64,000 nucleotides of DNA from Amblyomma americanum (lineage: Eukaryota; Arthropoda; Arachnida; Ixodida; Ixodidae): the NCBI RefSeq assembly GCF_052857255.1, contig NC_135498.1, positions 159,759,124 through 159,823,123 of the forward strand. Direction: 5' to 3'. The notes under the pieces were generated by a model that saw only the letters and a program-made list of their open reading frames with translations, ran no database searches and had not been told where the DNA came from. Each line of letters begins with the position of its first letter. Position 1 is the first letter of the stretch. This document shows, in pieces, positions 1 through 11,730 of the stretch. Position numbers and translations under genes: made by a program.

Positions 1-430
1 CGAAATGACCAGCACGGAAACAGACGAAGGCAAGAGAAGAAAAAACATTGACGACAGTCGTGATCCCCCACCGTGGGTATGTGCCATCGCATTTGAAGCA
101 ACAACAACTGATGACAGGACGGGTGCTGACAAACAACTGTTCATTTTCGAGGAAAACCCAGCACAATATATGCCAAAAAACCACGTGACAGTCAGGGGGC
201 CAAATAGTACAACCTAAAGCACAGTCATAAAAGGGCGGCCGACACATGCATGAACCCGAAGGAAAAAGAACTAAATATGATAAAAGGGTGCGGGAAACTT
301 CATGAAATGATCACATCGAAAAAAGCACTATAACCTGCAAAAAAAAAAAAACAAGGAAAAACGCCTGCAAACAATATCGTGGCCAAAAAGTGGTGTCAAG
401 AACACTTCACGAGCGAGCCTAAAAGGGCCG
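1..430 (-). repeat. Inverted arm of a Penelope-like element
   Basis: Read on the minus strand, this block matches the plus-strand 3' tail at about 1200-1590 almost base for base (for example tttggcatatattgtgctgg, gtgctttaggttgta and cttcgtctgtttcc occur in both). It carries one extra stretch of roughly 50 bp not found in the other arm. Penelope-like elements (PLEs) are known for inverted or permuted terminal copies. The arm probably reaches the element's end near base 1, where the match stops close to the same point as in the other arm. Confidence 0.7.
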
Positions 431-890
431 CTCCACAAGATGTCCACAACGTAAGAAAGATAGCAGGGCGTTACAACGTCCAGGTAGTCTTTTCCGCACC
501 GTGCAAGCTTTCTAAGATATGTGTCTTAAACAACAGGGCAACAAAGGCGGTCTGCACAACGAGACTGCCTGACTGGGGTTGTCTATCAGATACTTCTAAT
601 GTGTGGTAGTGTATACATCGGCCAGACGGGAAGATACTTTATTATCAGGGCCAGGGAGCACTTCCTCAACGTAGATAGAGAGTCTGGAGGTAATCTCGCA
701 GACCACTGCAGCCAGCCTCGCCACAAGTGAAAACCTGTATTAGAGGATAGAAGGTTCCTAGCAACGTCAAAAAAACAAAACAGAAAGGGGGGTCATTGAG
801 GCCTACTTAATTGCTAAGGCAGGGGACATTTGCGTAAACACGCCCTCAATTTCACTACACGAAAAAGAAATGCGCTTCCCTGGCCATGCC
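425..890 (+). pseudogene. Penelope-like element, GIY-YIG endonuclease remnant
   Basis: This is a broken C-terminal piece of a PLE protein, which in intact elements is a reverse transcriptase fused to a GIY-YIG endonuclease. At 480-530 the translation has FSAPCKLSKIC, close to FSAPCKLVKMC in the second PLE of this window (minus, ~47.3 kb). From 611 another frame reads VYIGQTGRYF followed by AREH, the YIG half of the nuclease with its Arg and the downstream Glu-His. The GIY half is destroyed and the frame changes at least once near 600. No RT domain remains, so the copy is dead. The first ~45 bp of the open frame lie inside the inverted arm, so the apparent ATG at 379 is not meaningful. Confidence 0.75.
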
Positions 891-1199
891 TAACACTTCC
901 TGTTTTTGCATGTTCGCTTGCCAATTCCCGTCCACTCATGAAGTTTTCTCAAGTCACCCGGTGCGTATACTACTCCTCAGGCTTTTGGCGCGGCTTGTAA
1001 GTTGAAATGTTCGAAACTGTGTTTTACATGTGGTCTGTTAGTTTTCTGTCAGTGTTTACCTCTATACCTTCCTAGCATTGACAAATTTTTGCTCTTTTTT
1101 AGGTTTTATTCGTTTGTTTCTAGCCATTTTTTTGTGGCATCCGTAGGATTGTATGACGTTTTATCTGATTTTAGATTACTGACTCTCATTTTGCTTTGC

Positions 1200-1590
1200 T
1201 TGCTTGGGGCGTTTTAGGCTCGCTCGTTGTTGCTGTTTAAGTGTTCTTGACACCGCCCTTTGGCCACGATGTTCTTCGCAGGCGTTTTTCTTTGTTCTTT
1301 TTTTTGCTGGTTATAGTGCTTTACTTTTATGGGACCATTTCAGGAAGTTTCCAGCGCCATTTTATTCAAATTTAGTTTTTTTTTCCTCCCGGTTAATGCA
1401 TGTGTCGGCCGCCCTTTGATGACTGTGCTTTAGGTTGTAATCTTTTGCCCCCTGACTGTCACTTGGTTTTTTGGCATATATTGTGCTGGGTTTTCCTCGA
1501 AAATAAAGAGTTGTTAGTCAGCGCCCGTCCTGTCATCAGTGTTTTTTGTTCTCTTGTCTTCGTCTGTTTCCGCGCTGGTCATTTTGAATC
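1200..1590 (+). repeat. 3' tail of the Penelope-like element
   Basis: T-rich non-coding tail with an aataaag word near 1502 followed by ttagtcagcgcccgtcctgt, a phrase that recurs in variant form in the other PLE tails here (about 46.74 kb minus, 60.02 kb plus, 63.5 kb minus). It is the inverted partner of positions 1-430. The interval 890-1200 between coding remnant and tail is T-rich 3' non-coding sequence. Confidence 0.65.
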
Positions 1591-1639
1591 ATGTCCCACC
1601 AACTCGCCCAATCGGCAATTTTGATTAAAAATTTTAGGA

Positions 1640-2020
1640 TAACGAAAAAAGGTTGAGATTAAAATGAGGAGAACGCAGCGAGGTATGGAATGTGAAATGC
1701 TTGGTGTAACGTTAAGATACAGGAAGAGAGCACAGTGCGTCAAAGAACAAACTCGGGGTTATGACCTCCTAGCTGAAATCAAGAAGAAATAGGCTTAGAC
1801 AGGTCATGTAATGCGAAAGCAAGATCACTGATGGCCGTTAAGGGTAACGAACTAGATTCTAAGAGAAGCAAGCGTAGCAGGGAGTGGCAGAAAGTTAGAT
1901 GGGCGGTTAAGACTGGGCAGTTTGCAGGTTTAAGGTGGCCTCAGCTGCCATAGGAAAAGGCTTTTTATAGAGGTGTGGGAGAACCCTTTGCCCTGCAATG
2001 GGCAGGCTGATGATGATGAA
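1640..2020 (+). mobile_element. RTE-type LINE 3' end (truncated)
   Basis: Decayed end of an RTE-clade non-LTR retrotransposon. The plus strand reads garbled versions of the RT C-terminal tail (METRMLGVTLR-like, then GHVMR) and ends in the tgatgatgatga microsatellite typical of RTE 3' ends. The same family is seen in better shape on the minus strand at 10.2-10.6 kb. The 5' part is absent, as usual for target-primed insertion. Confidence 0.7.
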
Positions 2021-5000
2021 CATATTGATGTAAATGTTCTAACAATCTGATTCGTAGCAAAATCTTGCTTTTAAAGTTTGTCCTGGGCTCGCATCGGGTA
2101 GGTAAGACTTCCATAGAAAACCAATGGGGTGCAATTTTCACAACAGCACAAAACTACAAGCGTACCAAGGAGTGATCTGTGGATATATTGATTGTAATGG
2201 CACAAACTTACGATACATGACAAGATTGCGTTCCTAAATAACCTCCTGTTTAAAAAAATGCCCTTGTCCAGAATTTGTATATGGAAGCTGTAAGAAATAA
2301 ATTTGATCTAACGGTTCGCGTTGCGTGTGTAATTCATTCTTCAACAATAATAAATTAATTAACATCAATAATATGCGTGAAATCGCGCTCATTTAGTCCT
2401 CGAATGGAGACTGTTTACCCTTTGTTAGATGTACACAGCTCTCTGAAGTAAACGGAACACTTTAAAATACTATGAGGATTACATCTACCAGCTACACAGC
2501 ATCAACAAGGGACCTCAATATGAAGTCTCGAGAGGATGACTGCTGTCAATTCGTCTCTCGCCTTTGGAAATTGCTAATCATGCTTGAAAATAGGCGCCAG
2601 AATCCTGTTAGAGCTAATAAGGCGTTTAGCAAACCGTTTGGCTACTTATATTATGGTAAGGCAGGACTGCAGTAATATGCTTTACTATACCATATTAAGG
2701 TTAGAAAAAGTATGAAAGCACGAAAGAGGATGAAATTATAATGAGCCAATATCAGCCACCACAGGCCTCTATTAGCGTAGCAGTACCATTTGTGATTCAG
2801 CGGCTGCTATTCAGGCTATGTGTACACGTGTAGGTTTAGCCAGTATATATAGGTAACAATATATTGCCTGACAGCAAATCGCTGCCCTCAGGGTTAATAA
2901 GTTAAATTTCTAATTGGCACCTTTTTCATCTTAAATAATGAATAAATATGCCGGTATTCGTTTACTGAACGATTCAATGGGACGCTTCCGCAGAAGTAAA
3001 TAAACTGCTCGTTTTGAAAATGGTAATCGGGAATCAGCTACTTGAGAGTTTGACTCACGTAGTTACCTTTTACTACAGCTTTCGGGGTATCGATGCGTTC
3101 GGTAATGTATTTTGAGGACACTTAGTGGGCTTTACAAGCATGCTTCATAGGCGTGCACCTGTATAACGCTTTGCTCATTGAACGTACTCTTTAAATGACG
3201 TCCAAGACAGCTGTGCGCATTCAGTTCCAATAAAAAGACATTTCGTTTCTTTCTTTGAAGTGAGTGGGTGATTTGACATTCACTAGCATTAAGTGGCCAA
3301 TATAGACCCCTGTCCGATTGGTTTTTAGGCTTGAAATTTGAGCCGCTGCTACCACATAATTGCACTTGTGGTTCAGCACAGATTTTTAATTTTATGCCGA
3401 GAACCAAAAAGCTTATTTCGTGTGGACGTTCACTCCTTCGGTCATTGTATTATTTGCAATTGCAGCTTTTAAATTTTTTAAAGAGCACTCGTAAAAGACT
3501 TACAGGATGAAGAACCTCCGTGATTCGACTAGCTTTGAGGAAGCAGTTCTGAAGGCACCTCTGGTGTACGTTGGCGTTCTACAGAAACATATAAACCATA
3601 TGCTTTATTTAGAGCATGAAATTTATTATAGAAAACATTGGTCCCATTAGAAGACAGAGCTATTATATGAGCATTATATTTCGTTATACGTAACGCCCTA
3701 TTGTTATTTCATATTTTGAGCAGACGCGGCAATTCCTGTGCAAGCTGTGTAGGAATCTCTACCAAAAAATCCGCTCAAGGACTTGTGACGGCACAGCTGT
3801 GGCTGCCTCGTCTTGTGACGAGATAAATACATTGCAATAGTTTTTCCAATGCACTCCGATATTAGTATGCACTTAATAGCTTAATTTTCACCAATATTAA
3901 CGCTATCCACGTCGTCACTATGAACAGCTGTTTTTGTGTCGTGCCATATAGTCTTTTTTAGCAGCAGCTCTTTTGATATATCGATTAGTACCGCATCAAA
4001 TTCGCACGGTATAAATAAGCTTTTCAGTTCTTTTCAGATGAAGTCTGAATGAAAAGTGGAGAAAAGACACTGTTGCCAGCAGGAATGTCCGTGTTTGTTC
4101 AGCAACTGCCTGGGTGGTCAAACTCAAGCAGTGCAAAGAAACACCTTAATGGCCAGGCGAACCTGTTCTTGTGTCCAAACGAAGATAGAGACCTAAGCCT
4201 GTGAGGTACGAGACGTTTCTAACTGCCTGAGGGGAGCACGATAAATGGTTTCTTATTTCCTTCGTGAAGTTGTCACCAAGGAAGTTCTATACAGACACAT
4301 GAAAGAAGCATTGCAACTACACAAAAGCCGAACACTATTCTGATGCGTGAATTGCTGGGCGAGTCTGTTCTTCATGTTTGAGCAATAAACGAGCGATAAC
4401 CTAGACACAAGACAAGAGGAATGTACACTGTCGCCGGACTTAGAACTGATTTATTTGTGGCTCATCCACGTACTTAAAGCAGTTTTCTTGCAAAGCGCCC
4501 ATGCAAATAACAAAAATCAAATCCGGTCGTCCTTTTATCCCCGGCGACAGAGTATGTGTGTGTCCTCTTCTGGTCTTGAGTCTTTGTTTCACTTTTTTTT
4601 TTGCTAGGAGCTAAACACTACGAGTCTCTGAACAAACGGTACTCGCAACGCCATACATGCAATAATGTTCCCGTCTTGTCCTTACTTTTGTGCACTCCTC
4701 TGCATACGAGTAGCACAGGTGAAGAGCAACACATAGTCTATTTGTCTCCTGCAATGAAAAAAAAAAGCGTCCCAGACTATCAATGCAATTCATGCGGCAC
4801 AGTATGCGTTAGCATTAGTGTTGCCCACTGGCGGTGGTGGGTGGTGCGATCCAGTTTTCCAATTACAGTACGACATGCACTTCCCCTCACCTCTATTTCT
4901 AACGAGCCTGCTAGCGTGACAATGGAGGGAGTGGCAGATGAACGGGGTAGTCTCTTCCCTGCATGGCCACGTTAATAGGTTCATGAGAATCAACCGACGC

Positions 5001-7084
5001 CATTGAGTTCGAGAGGTCCTTTGACGGGAAAAAGCCGCTTCGTTTTGAGTTGTATCCGACTGTAGTTCATTACAGGGGAGAGCGAAATTCGAACCCACTA
5101 CCGTCTATGCTATTAGGCTACTACTGTTAGGCTACCACAGTGTGCAAAGAAAGCAGGAAACCACTTGCTTTGTGCGGAGCGTCGAGTCACCGCAGCAGGT
5201 CAGACGGGAAGCTAATTGAGATGCAAATACTGTCACACGCTCTATACGGAAAATACAGGACATGCGCTCAACAGTGCCTACCTTGCTTTAATCGAGCTGA
5301 GCTATTTAAGAATTTTTTTTCAACAAGCAGTCGCTATTTTTATTATTTTTTGTTCCAGCGGGTTTATTCTTTTGCAGTATGCGCTGTGTCACTTATGCGA
5401 TATGGGGTTTTAAAAAATGTATAAACCAATACAAACTGAAATAAAAGACTGACTAACTGATTCCTATGCCTGCGACTCGGTTTGAAAAGCAAAGCATATG
5501 CAGCGAACTGAAGAAGCGTAATTGAGATGAGACAGCGCCATGGAGCCTGAACACGAGCTGCCTTTTACTACCACCTCGCTAGCTCGCTACCACCTCGCTA
5601 CCACCTTGCTAGCAATTTGACGACTATGGCATGCGTTATGAACGCAAAACATCCTCGCTGTCCCAGGATATGTCTTGCATTCGGCTTTCACCCTTGACTG
5701 TAACACGGTGGCGTACGATGCGGAGCGTTGCGGCTAGTTTGGCCTGAGGTCGTTCTGTGATTTCTGCGCCACTTCCGACGTTCCACGCAGTCGTTCCTTG
5801 GCATTGAAGATGGGATCACCTAGCGCAATCCGGCGGTTGTCCTGCTCGGTCACAGAAAGCTTGATTATTTAGCTACTCCAAAAACCTTGGCGGTTGCGCA
5901 TCTTCGCGACGCCGCTGGTCGATATTTTTAATGGGACATCGCGCTCCAACCACACAAGGGGAGAGCTAAACGCCTTCTTTCCAGAGGTCGAACAGTATGA
6001 TGTATCGGATTGCGATGTGTGTATGTCTATTTCATTTATGCTCGTGAAAAAGGCAATTCAATTTTTGTGCTTGTACATACTAAGGCTACCGTCTCTGGTA
6101 CCCACGCCGAACAATGAAGTGCACTTAGCAAAGTGGCATCGCTTTCAAGACATCACCTTCGATAACGTCGCCCGATAAATAGCACTAATGCACGTGCGAA
6201 AGCATTTCAAGGCTTGCGATGTAGGCCCTAATGCTGCGATCTCACTGATGCACGGCAGAGATGGAAGTACTGTTAGAATAGATACGCCACTGCTTTAAGC
6301 GTTCAGTCTCGATGGCGAGCGGCCCTATAGGGGATAGACGATGAAGAGTGCACACCGACTGCAACAAGGAAGAAGGAGTGCCTACTTCGGCGAGCAGCCT
6401 GTGGAACGTAATTCTCATTTAGATTTTCTACTTCATTTTGAGTAGTTTTCAAATGGGCGTCTTATCTACAGCTAAGGTTAATGCGTAAGGTACGCAAGAA
6501 ACTACATTTCACTAAAGATATGCACAAGGACACAAAAGCGGACTGGCTTATTTCCATCAACGCATCATTTGGAGGGCTCCGCATATGGCAGTACAATATG
6601 AGCCAGGCATAGCTGACAAGGATACACAAGCACTGATTAGAACTCTCATAGCGGGAAGAAACGAAGGTAAGCAAATGCAAGGCGGAGTTGAGGCACAGGC
6701 ATGAAAAGTCACCTCTTGTTTCCAGAAGCAGGATGAACATAACAGCAAGTGAAAGAGAAATGCTTATTGTACGAAGCTATACTGGGGTGGAGAGAGAGCG
6801 TAAAAGACTGCAGTGATGTGTTGGTTTAAGATACAATGGCAACTAAGACTATCATGCACTAATCACAATGTTAAAAAAGTCTGTTGCAATAAACAGACTG
6901 TAATTTATAACATCAATAGTTTGTTTATTACACCTTCTATGCTTAAAAACTTAGAAAACACGTGACAAGTAGACAAGATTACCTTCACCTAACCGAAGTG
7001 TAAAATTTTGGCGTAAAATAATGTGTTCATTTTAAAATGAAGCAAAATATTTTTTTCGCAGTGCTCCAACTTCTGTGCACAGCG
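2021..7084. other. Unassigned interspersed sequence
   Basis: I see no recognisable gene or element here. Open frames reach at most 124 codons, overlap on both strands and show no domain motif. Small features only: a tRNA-like fragment on the minus strand near 5.1 kb, and a short direct repeat at 5567-5612 (ctaccacct repeated three times with cgctag spacers). The AT-rich part 2040-4560 is probably old intergenic or intronic DNA. Confidence 0.4.
5075..5140 (-). repeat. Possible tRNA-derived SINE relic
   Basis: On the minus strand ggttcgaattt resembles a pol III B box, preceded by gtagcctaat that could be a worn A box about 35 bp upstream. No cloverleaf can be drawn and no target duplication was found, so this is a weak call. 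Confidence 0.25.
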
Positions 7085-7420
7085 AATAAGACGTGGTTTA
7101 TTGCGAGCTCATATCGCATTTTTCAAATAAGGGCTTGTCTTGCATTCTCAACAAAAAGTTGTGTGTCAGGTGTGCGTGTGTCCAATGGGAGGGCGACATA
7201 AGATTGCTGCTACAAAACTTTCACGATGTCTGCATTTTTCCATTCTTCCAAGATGGGCTTCACAAAGCGCAGTTTGTTGTTTACTTTGGTTTCCGAAGCC
7301 GCTTGCCATTGTAGAAGTGGGCGATAGCCAAGTGGGCGACATTAAGCATTTATGTAGTTCTACAGCATTTGCAGCGCTCCTATCCTGGAGATTTCCGCCA
7401 GCGTCGAAATAGCAAGAGGT
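7085..7420 (-). pseudogene. I-clade LINE ORF2 C-terminal scrap
   Basis: Read on the minus strand, 7320-7090 gives FVAAILCRPPIGHTHT, then FLLRMQDKPLFEKCDMS. This is the conserved tail that follows RNase H in I-clade LINE ORF2 proteins (a leucine-rich RIGHT-xxTH segment and a Cys-x2-Cys-like motif). The matching tail of the larger I-clade LINE at 15.0-15.2 kb has the same order of motifs. Stops interrupt it and nothing upstream of the tail is preserved. Confidence 0.55.
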
Positions 7421-7787
7421 ATTGCAAAGTGTCTGCAGTCAATAAAATTCAGTATCAAGATAGCTCTGTGTCCTGTGTCCCTCATGTCCGCGTCTCCTTG
7501 TGCGCTCACCTTTTCGTCAAAATTGGAGGCTTAAAGATATTCCTAAATTACGTACCGGTTGTGCAGACTATCATATGAACATTTCTCGGCCTTGTCTATA
7601 ACCTGGCCGACACCCACAAACTTGGGATGGTTCAGAGAGCCTCATTTTGTATTGGATAAAAATTTGAGCATACAAAAATTTCACGGTAATATTGTTGCTA
7701 TTAGGTTTCATCTAAACTTCGAACATAATGCGCCCCCGGAGCAAGTCGTCATATGATCACCATCGTGATAATATGGTTACGGAAGTA

Positions 7788-8033
7788 CGGTATTTTATGC
7801 TGTTGGGGTTTACCGTCCCAAAGCGACTAAGGCTATGAGGGACGCCGTCAGGATGTCTCCGGATAATTTCGACCACTTGGGGTTTTTTGACGTGTACTGA
7901 CGTCACACAGTACATTGACCACTAGTATTCCGCCTCCTTCGAAATGCGACCGCCGCGGCCGGAATCTAACCCGCGTCTTACGGGTCAGCAGCCGAGCACA
8001 ATAACCACTCAGCCACCACTGCGGTTTTGTTTG
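7788..8033 (-). mobile_element. Ruka-type tRNA-derived SINE, older copy
   Basis: Minus-strand copy of the same SINE as at 45.9 kb: head ccgcagtggtggctgagtgg, B-box region gcgggttagattcc, body aaatttcgaccacttgggg in reverse, and tail near 7800. Flanking cggaagta at 7780-7787 and 8034-8041 is a plausible 8-bp target-site duplication. It differs from the 45.9-kb copy at many sites, so it is an older insertion. Confidence 0.8.
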
Positions 8034-8639
8034 CGGAAGTAAAGGCTTCGTTTGTAAATATTTTGCTCAAATTTGATGTTGACCACTTGGCCGACGACAA
8101 GGGCAAACTAGTGCACATAGAATTTTTTGCTGACAACAATCGGTGTGTGCGCAAAGCAATAAAATGCGCTCTAGCATGCATGGATTCCAGCAGTGCTCTG
8201 GTCTAGGGCTAGCACGGATTAGATTGAAACATTTTCAAATTTTTTCTCAAACCAGCACGCGAGTAGAGTTAAAACGCGCAGAACGTAGCTTTTTTTACCG
8301 TGCCGCTTTTATTGTCCTCATTTCTTATTCGAAGCCTGAACTATGTTCATTTAGAATAAGCAAAGCTAACCCTTGTTTGGCTACTTTTCGAACAAATAAA
8401 ACTCTCACGTACCCGATAGATCGCCCCTGGTATATTCATGGTAATCGCAGTCTTCTTACAGGCCCACACGAAATCCGTAGCAACTCTCATGGCTTTGGCT
8501 GTGTCCCAGGCATCTGAAAAATAATTCACCTAAAGTTCCTCAGTAACAATTGTAGGGTGTATTGTTTGCGGACAACTGCCCCCTCCCAACCACAGAAAAT
8601 TAAAATAAAGGGTTCAAGAAATGACCTGGCATGTTTCAG
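8034..8639. other. Unassigned sequence
   Basis: No feature recognised. A 60-codon minus-strand frame at 8347-8529 has no motif I can name. Confidence 0.35.
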
Positions 8640-9030
8640 AAATAATTCACTTGCAACTAACCAGCACGGTTTACGTCAGAAGCTCTCATGTTAAACACAG
8701 CTTTATGAGTTGGTAGCACACCTCCACACTTTAGTGTACTTGTCTCATTATGTGGATGGTATATTCTTTGATTTTTCTAGCACCATTTACCCCGTACCTC
8801 ATCAACGATTAACACTGAAAATTCGTAATCTCAAACTTGATGGTACAGCAACACGACATGGCTAAAATAATATTGTGTCAATCGTTTTCAGATGGTTAAT
8901 ACCAATAATAATACTTCCAACACAACCCGATTTCAATTCAAGTGTCCCTCAAGGTTCTGTAATTGGCAAGCTTATATTTTTATTACATACTATTGATAAA
9001 ACAGTAAATATTACTTCTACCGTACTGTAC
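8640..9030 (+). pseudogene. CR1/L2-like LINE reverse transcriptase fragment
   Basis: Plus-strand translation, with stops, shows the ordered fingers-palm motifs of a CR1/L2-type RT: NQHGLRQKLSC with TQLYEL, then DGIFFDFSSTI with VPHQRLTLKI (worn DFSKAFD-VPH-LL-KL), then VPQGSVIGKLIFLLH (SGVPQGSVLGPLLF). It stops just before the expected catalytic F/YADD box, where the RTE remnant begins. The fragment is non-functional. It may belong to the same family as the minus-strand C-terminal piece at 37.8-38.5 kb. Confidence 0.7.
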
Positions 9031-9228
9031 GTTAGGACTGGCTATAGGATATCATCATCATCACGATCAGCCCGAGTACACCCACTGTAGGACGAAGGCC
9101 TCTCCCATGTCTCTCCAATTAACCCTGTCCTTTGCCAGCTGCGCGCAGCCTATGCCTGCAAACTTCTTAAACTCATCCACCCACCTAACCTGCTGTCACC
9201 CCCTGCTACGCTTGCCTTCTCTTGGAAT

Positions 9229-10191
9229 CAGGGTTGGCGGTAGCGCGTTACAAGTAACGGCGTTACCGGTAACGCGTTACCTTTTTCGGTAACTTAGTAA
9301 CGTACTCATTACTATTTCCGAACTGTAACGGGTAACGTACTTACGTTAACATTTTTCCGGTAACGTGAGGTGTCACGTTACTAGTTACGTTTTATTCCAA
9401 TTATCCCACCCTCCGCCCCTTTTTTTAGAAAAAAAGCTCAGAGCACCTAAACTGGTGTTGCAAATAAACAAAATGTACAGGTGCACTCGACGACCATGGC
9501 TGCCGCTCGCATGCATGCATGCCAGAAAGCAGCTGCTCTTGTCGACGCACCCAACTAAAAGAGAAAAATACTCACAAAGCACGGAACACGTGCTCGAACA
9601 CGCATTTATACACTTGCGTTCACCTACCTCCCCTTCCCAAATCACTCACACACACAGCTCTCTAAAAAGTGGAAGAATGCAGGGCATTTTAGAATATCAC
9701 ACTTTTCAGAATTACTGTGAATTTGTTGAGAGTTCAGCGCTGTTTTCTTTGTGAAGTTAGAATTGATGGCGAAGTGTCATTTTGTGTTTAATGTCACATG
9801 TAGGAAATGGCTTCACCATGTGCCACAGAGTTAGAAGCCGTTACATGTAACTCTACAGGACACTTTAAGCCACTATAGCATTGCTAAGCTCCTGCAAATT
9901 TGTGCAAAATATTCTCGTTTAATCAAGATTTTGGCTAAAATTGTTGTTCGGACTAGAAGTGTTATGTGAAATATGAGGTTTATAAAATTGTTATCGTGAG
10001 CTATTGCAGCGAAGACGCGCAGATTAAAAATTTTTGGCCGCGGAGTAACGGCAAAGTAACGTGCGGTATTTTTTCGGTAACGGTAACGCGTTACCTTTTT
10101 TGTAGGTAACGTAGAGCGATAACGCTTTCCTTTTTTTAGGGAACGAGTAGCGTACTTAGTTACGTTTTTTTCGGTAACGCCTGCAACACTG
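9229..10191. mobile_element. Non-autonomous hAT-type element, 963 bp
   Basis: Both flanks carry cttggaat (9221-9228 and 10192-10199), the 8-bp target duplication expected of hAT transposons. The left end reads cagggttggcggtagcg and the right end, reversed, cagtgttgcaggcgttacc, fitting the CAGNGTTG hAT terminal pattern. Both subterminal regions are full of gtaacgcgttacc-like words. The inside has no transposase frame, so it would depend on an autonomous hAT elsewhere. It sits cleanly inside the RTE remnant. Confidence 0.8.
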
Positions 10192-10214
10192 CTTGGAATC
10201 AACACTGTTAACCT

Positions 10215-10622
10215 TTAGGACCAGCGGTTATCTTGCCTTCGCACTACATGCCCTACCCAAGCCCATTTCTTCCTCTTGGTTTCGACTAGGATGTGATTAA
10301 ACCGAGTTTCTTCCATCACCCACTCTGCCCGCTTCTGGTCTCTTAACGTTACACCTATAATTTTTCTTTCCATGGCTCGTTGCGTTATCCTTAATTTGAG
10401 CTGAACCCTTTTCGTTAGCCTCCACGTTTCTGCCCCGTAGGTGAGTACCGGTAACATACAGCTACCGTAAACTTTTCTCTTTAGGGATATTGGTAAAATT
10501 TTGTTCATAATGTGAGAGAACCTGCCGTATGCGCTCCACCCTATTCTTATCATTCGAGTTATTTTCCTCTCGTGATCCGGATCAGCTGTCACTACCTCCC
10601 AAAGTAGACGTACTTTTACCAC
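10215..10622 (-). pseudogene. RTE reverse transcriptase C-terminal domain
   Basis: A 135-codon open frame with the typical RTE-clade tail: KVYGSCMLPVLTYGAETW, then LTKRVQLKLRITQRAMERK, IIGVTLRDQ, and WAWVGHVVRR. This region lies after the RT palm and before the 3' UTR. The catalytic palm and the apurinic endonuclease are missing (5' truncation), and the frame is cut near its end by the hAT-type insertion. It is a fossil of a LINE-encoded replication protein, not a host gene. Confidence 0.85.
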
Positions 10623-11165
10623 TTCTAGCGCTTCGCTGCCAATTGTGAACTGCTGTTTCCTTGCTAGACTGTTGAATTACTTTGGTTGTCTGCATGTTAA
10701 TTTTAAGACCTACCGTTCTACTCTGTCTAACTCTCTGTTATGTCTCTGTATATATGTACAGAGATATAGCCAGTCCTAATGACGTCATTACTTTGCAGTA
10801 TGATGTTAATAGGCCATCAGAATGGCGCTGCAGATCGTAGATATATACTAATCCAAAAAAGACAATATCTGCACTTAATTTCTGATTCAAAGTCACAACC
10901 TGAAAACTTACATGATAAATTATGACACAGCAGGCTCAGTTTCATTGGTTAAAATATTCGAGGCACGCTTAGGCTCCGTATACAGGATATGACGCGATAG
11001 GGTTAATGGGTCTCTTCAGCGGCTCGGGGTCCGCTTTGCATACAATTTCACAGAGACGGATAGTGTTCACCTTGAATTATTGTTACAAATTTTATTTTTT
11101 CTCATTGTTTTTTGCAACAAGACACACAAGACCACACTATAAATATATCGTAAAGACGTTCCTCA

Positions 11166-11241
11166 GTCTTCGAGGAGCAGCGCGCCCAGATCACGGCAGA
11201 ATTGTCAGTGGTTCGAGTCCCGGCTCGGCCACTTTTTTTTC
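11166..11241 (+). repeat. tRNA-like fragment with B box
   Basis: gtggttcgagtcccggctcg contains a good pol III B box (ggttcgagtcc) and is followed by a T8 run that would end pol III transcription. No convincing A box or cloverleaf precedes it. Best read as a scrap of a tRNA-derived SINE rather than a tRNA gene. Confidence 0.35.
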
Positions 11242-11278
11242 CAGTGCAATTGCTTTTCTTTCTTACGAGGTACTACGT

Positions 11279-11360
11279 CATCACCATCATCATCAGCCTG
11301 ACTACGCCCACTGCAGGAAAAGGCCTCTCCCATGTCTCTCCAATTAACCCTGACCTAGGG
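11279..11360 (-). mobile_element. RTE LINE 3' tail, 82-bp insertion
   Basis: catcaccatcatcatcagcc through ccaattaaccctgacc is the reverse complement of the RTE 3' end, almost identical to 9053-9129. actacgt at 11272-11278 and 11361-11367 flanks it as a likely 7-bp target duplication. It is an extreme 5' truncation. Confidence 0.7.
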
Positions 11361-11730
11361 ACTACGTAATGGTGCTGAAATGACGTTAGGGCCCTGTAGA
11401 CCAATGAGGAATTGTGTAGTGACATAGTCACAGTTGCACTGTGTGATCGTTGTGGGGTTTTTGAATTACCCGTGAGAGGATGTGTGGTACTGATGTCACG
11501 ACTTTCTCACCCAATCCGGATTTTATTTATTTAATTTTTATTTATTACTACCTCAAAGGCCCCATTGAACGGATATTCACAACGGCGGCGCCGGCTTTTC
11601 CGCTGAGCGGAACCAACCACTCTGTAGCGTTCATACCTCGGCGTGATCTTAAACTCTAGTTTAAGATACAATGGCCACATATTACATGAAGCAGCGTACA
11701 AGAAATTCGGCTTTCTCAAGCGAAGCTTAT

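Larger units (their letters stand above)
9047..10764 (-). mobile_element. RTE LINE remnant, interrupted by a hAT-type element
   Basis: A 5'-truncated RTE element on the minus strand. It is entered at ~10.7 kb in the RT C-terminal region and ends at ~9050 in a tcatcatcatcacgatcagcc tail (reverse complement of the tgatgatgatga end). The stretch 9229-10191 is a later insertion. Taken out, the RT C-terminus at 10215 runs on into the worn tail KRSRG-QQVRWVDEF. A 15-bp word ttaggactggctata at 9032-9046 recurs inverted at 10765-10779, bracketing the element. Confidence 0.75.

Noticed and set aside
4601..5098. Overlapping open frames of 124 and 102 codons on both strands
   Set aside because: No motif and no splice context; frames of this size are expected by chance in 64 kb.
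5567..5612. CRISPR-like short repeats
   Set aside because: Only three short, unevenly spaced words; a simple local duplication in a eukaryotic sequence.
11166..11241. Functional tRNA gene
   Set aside because: B box and T-run present but no cloverleaf or A box at the right spacing.
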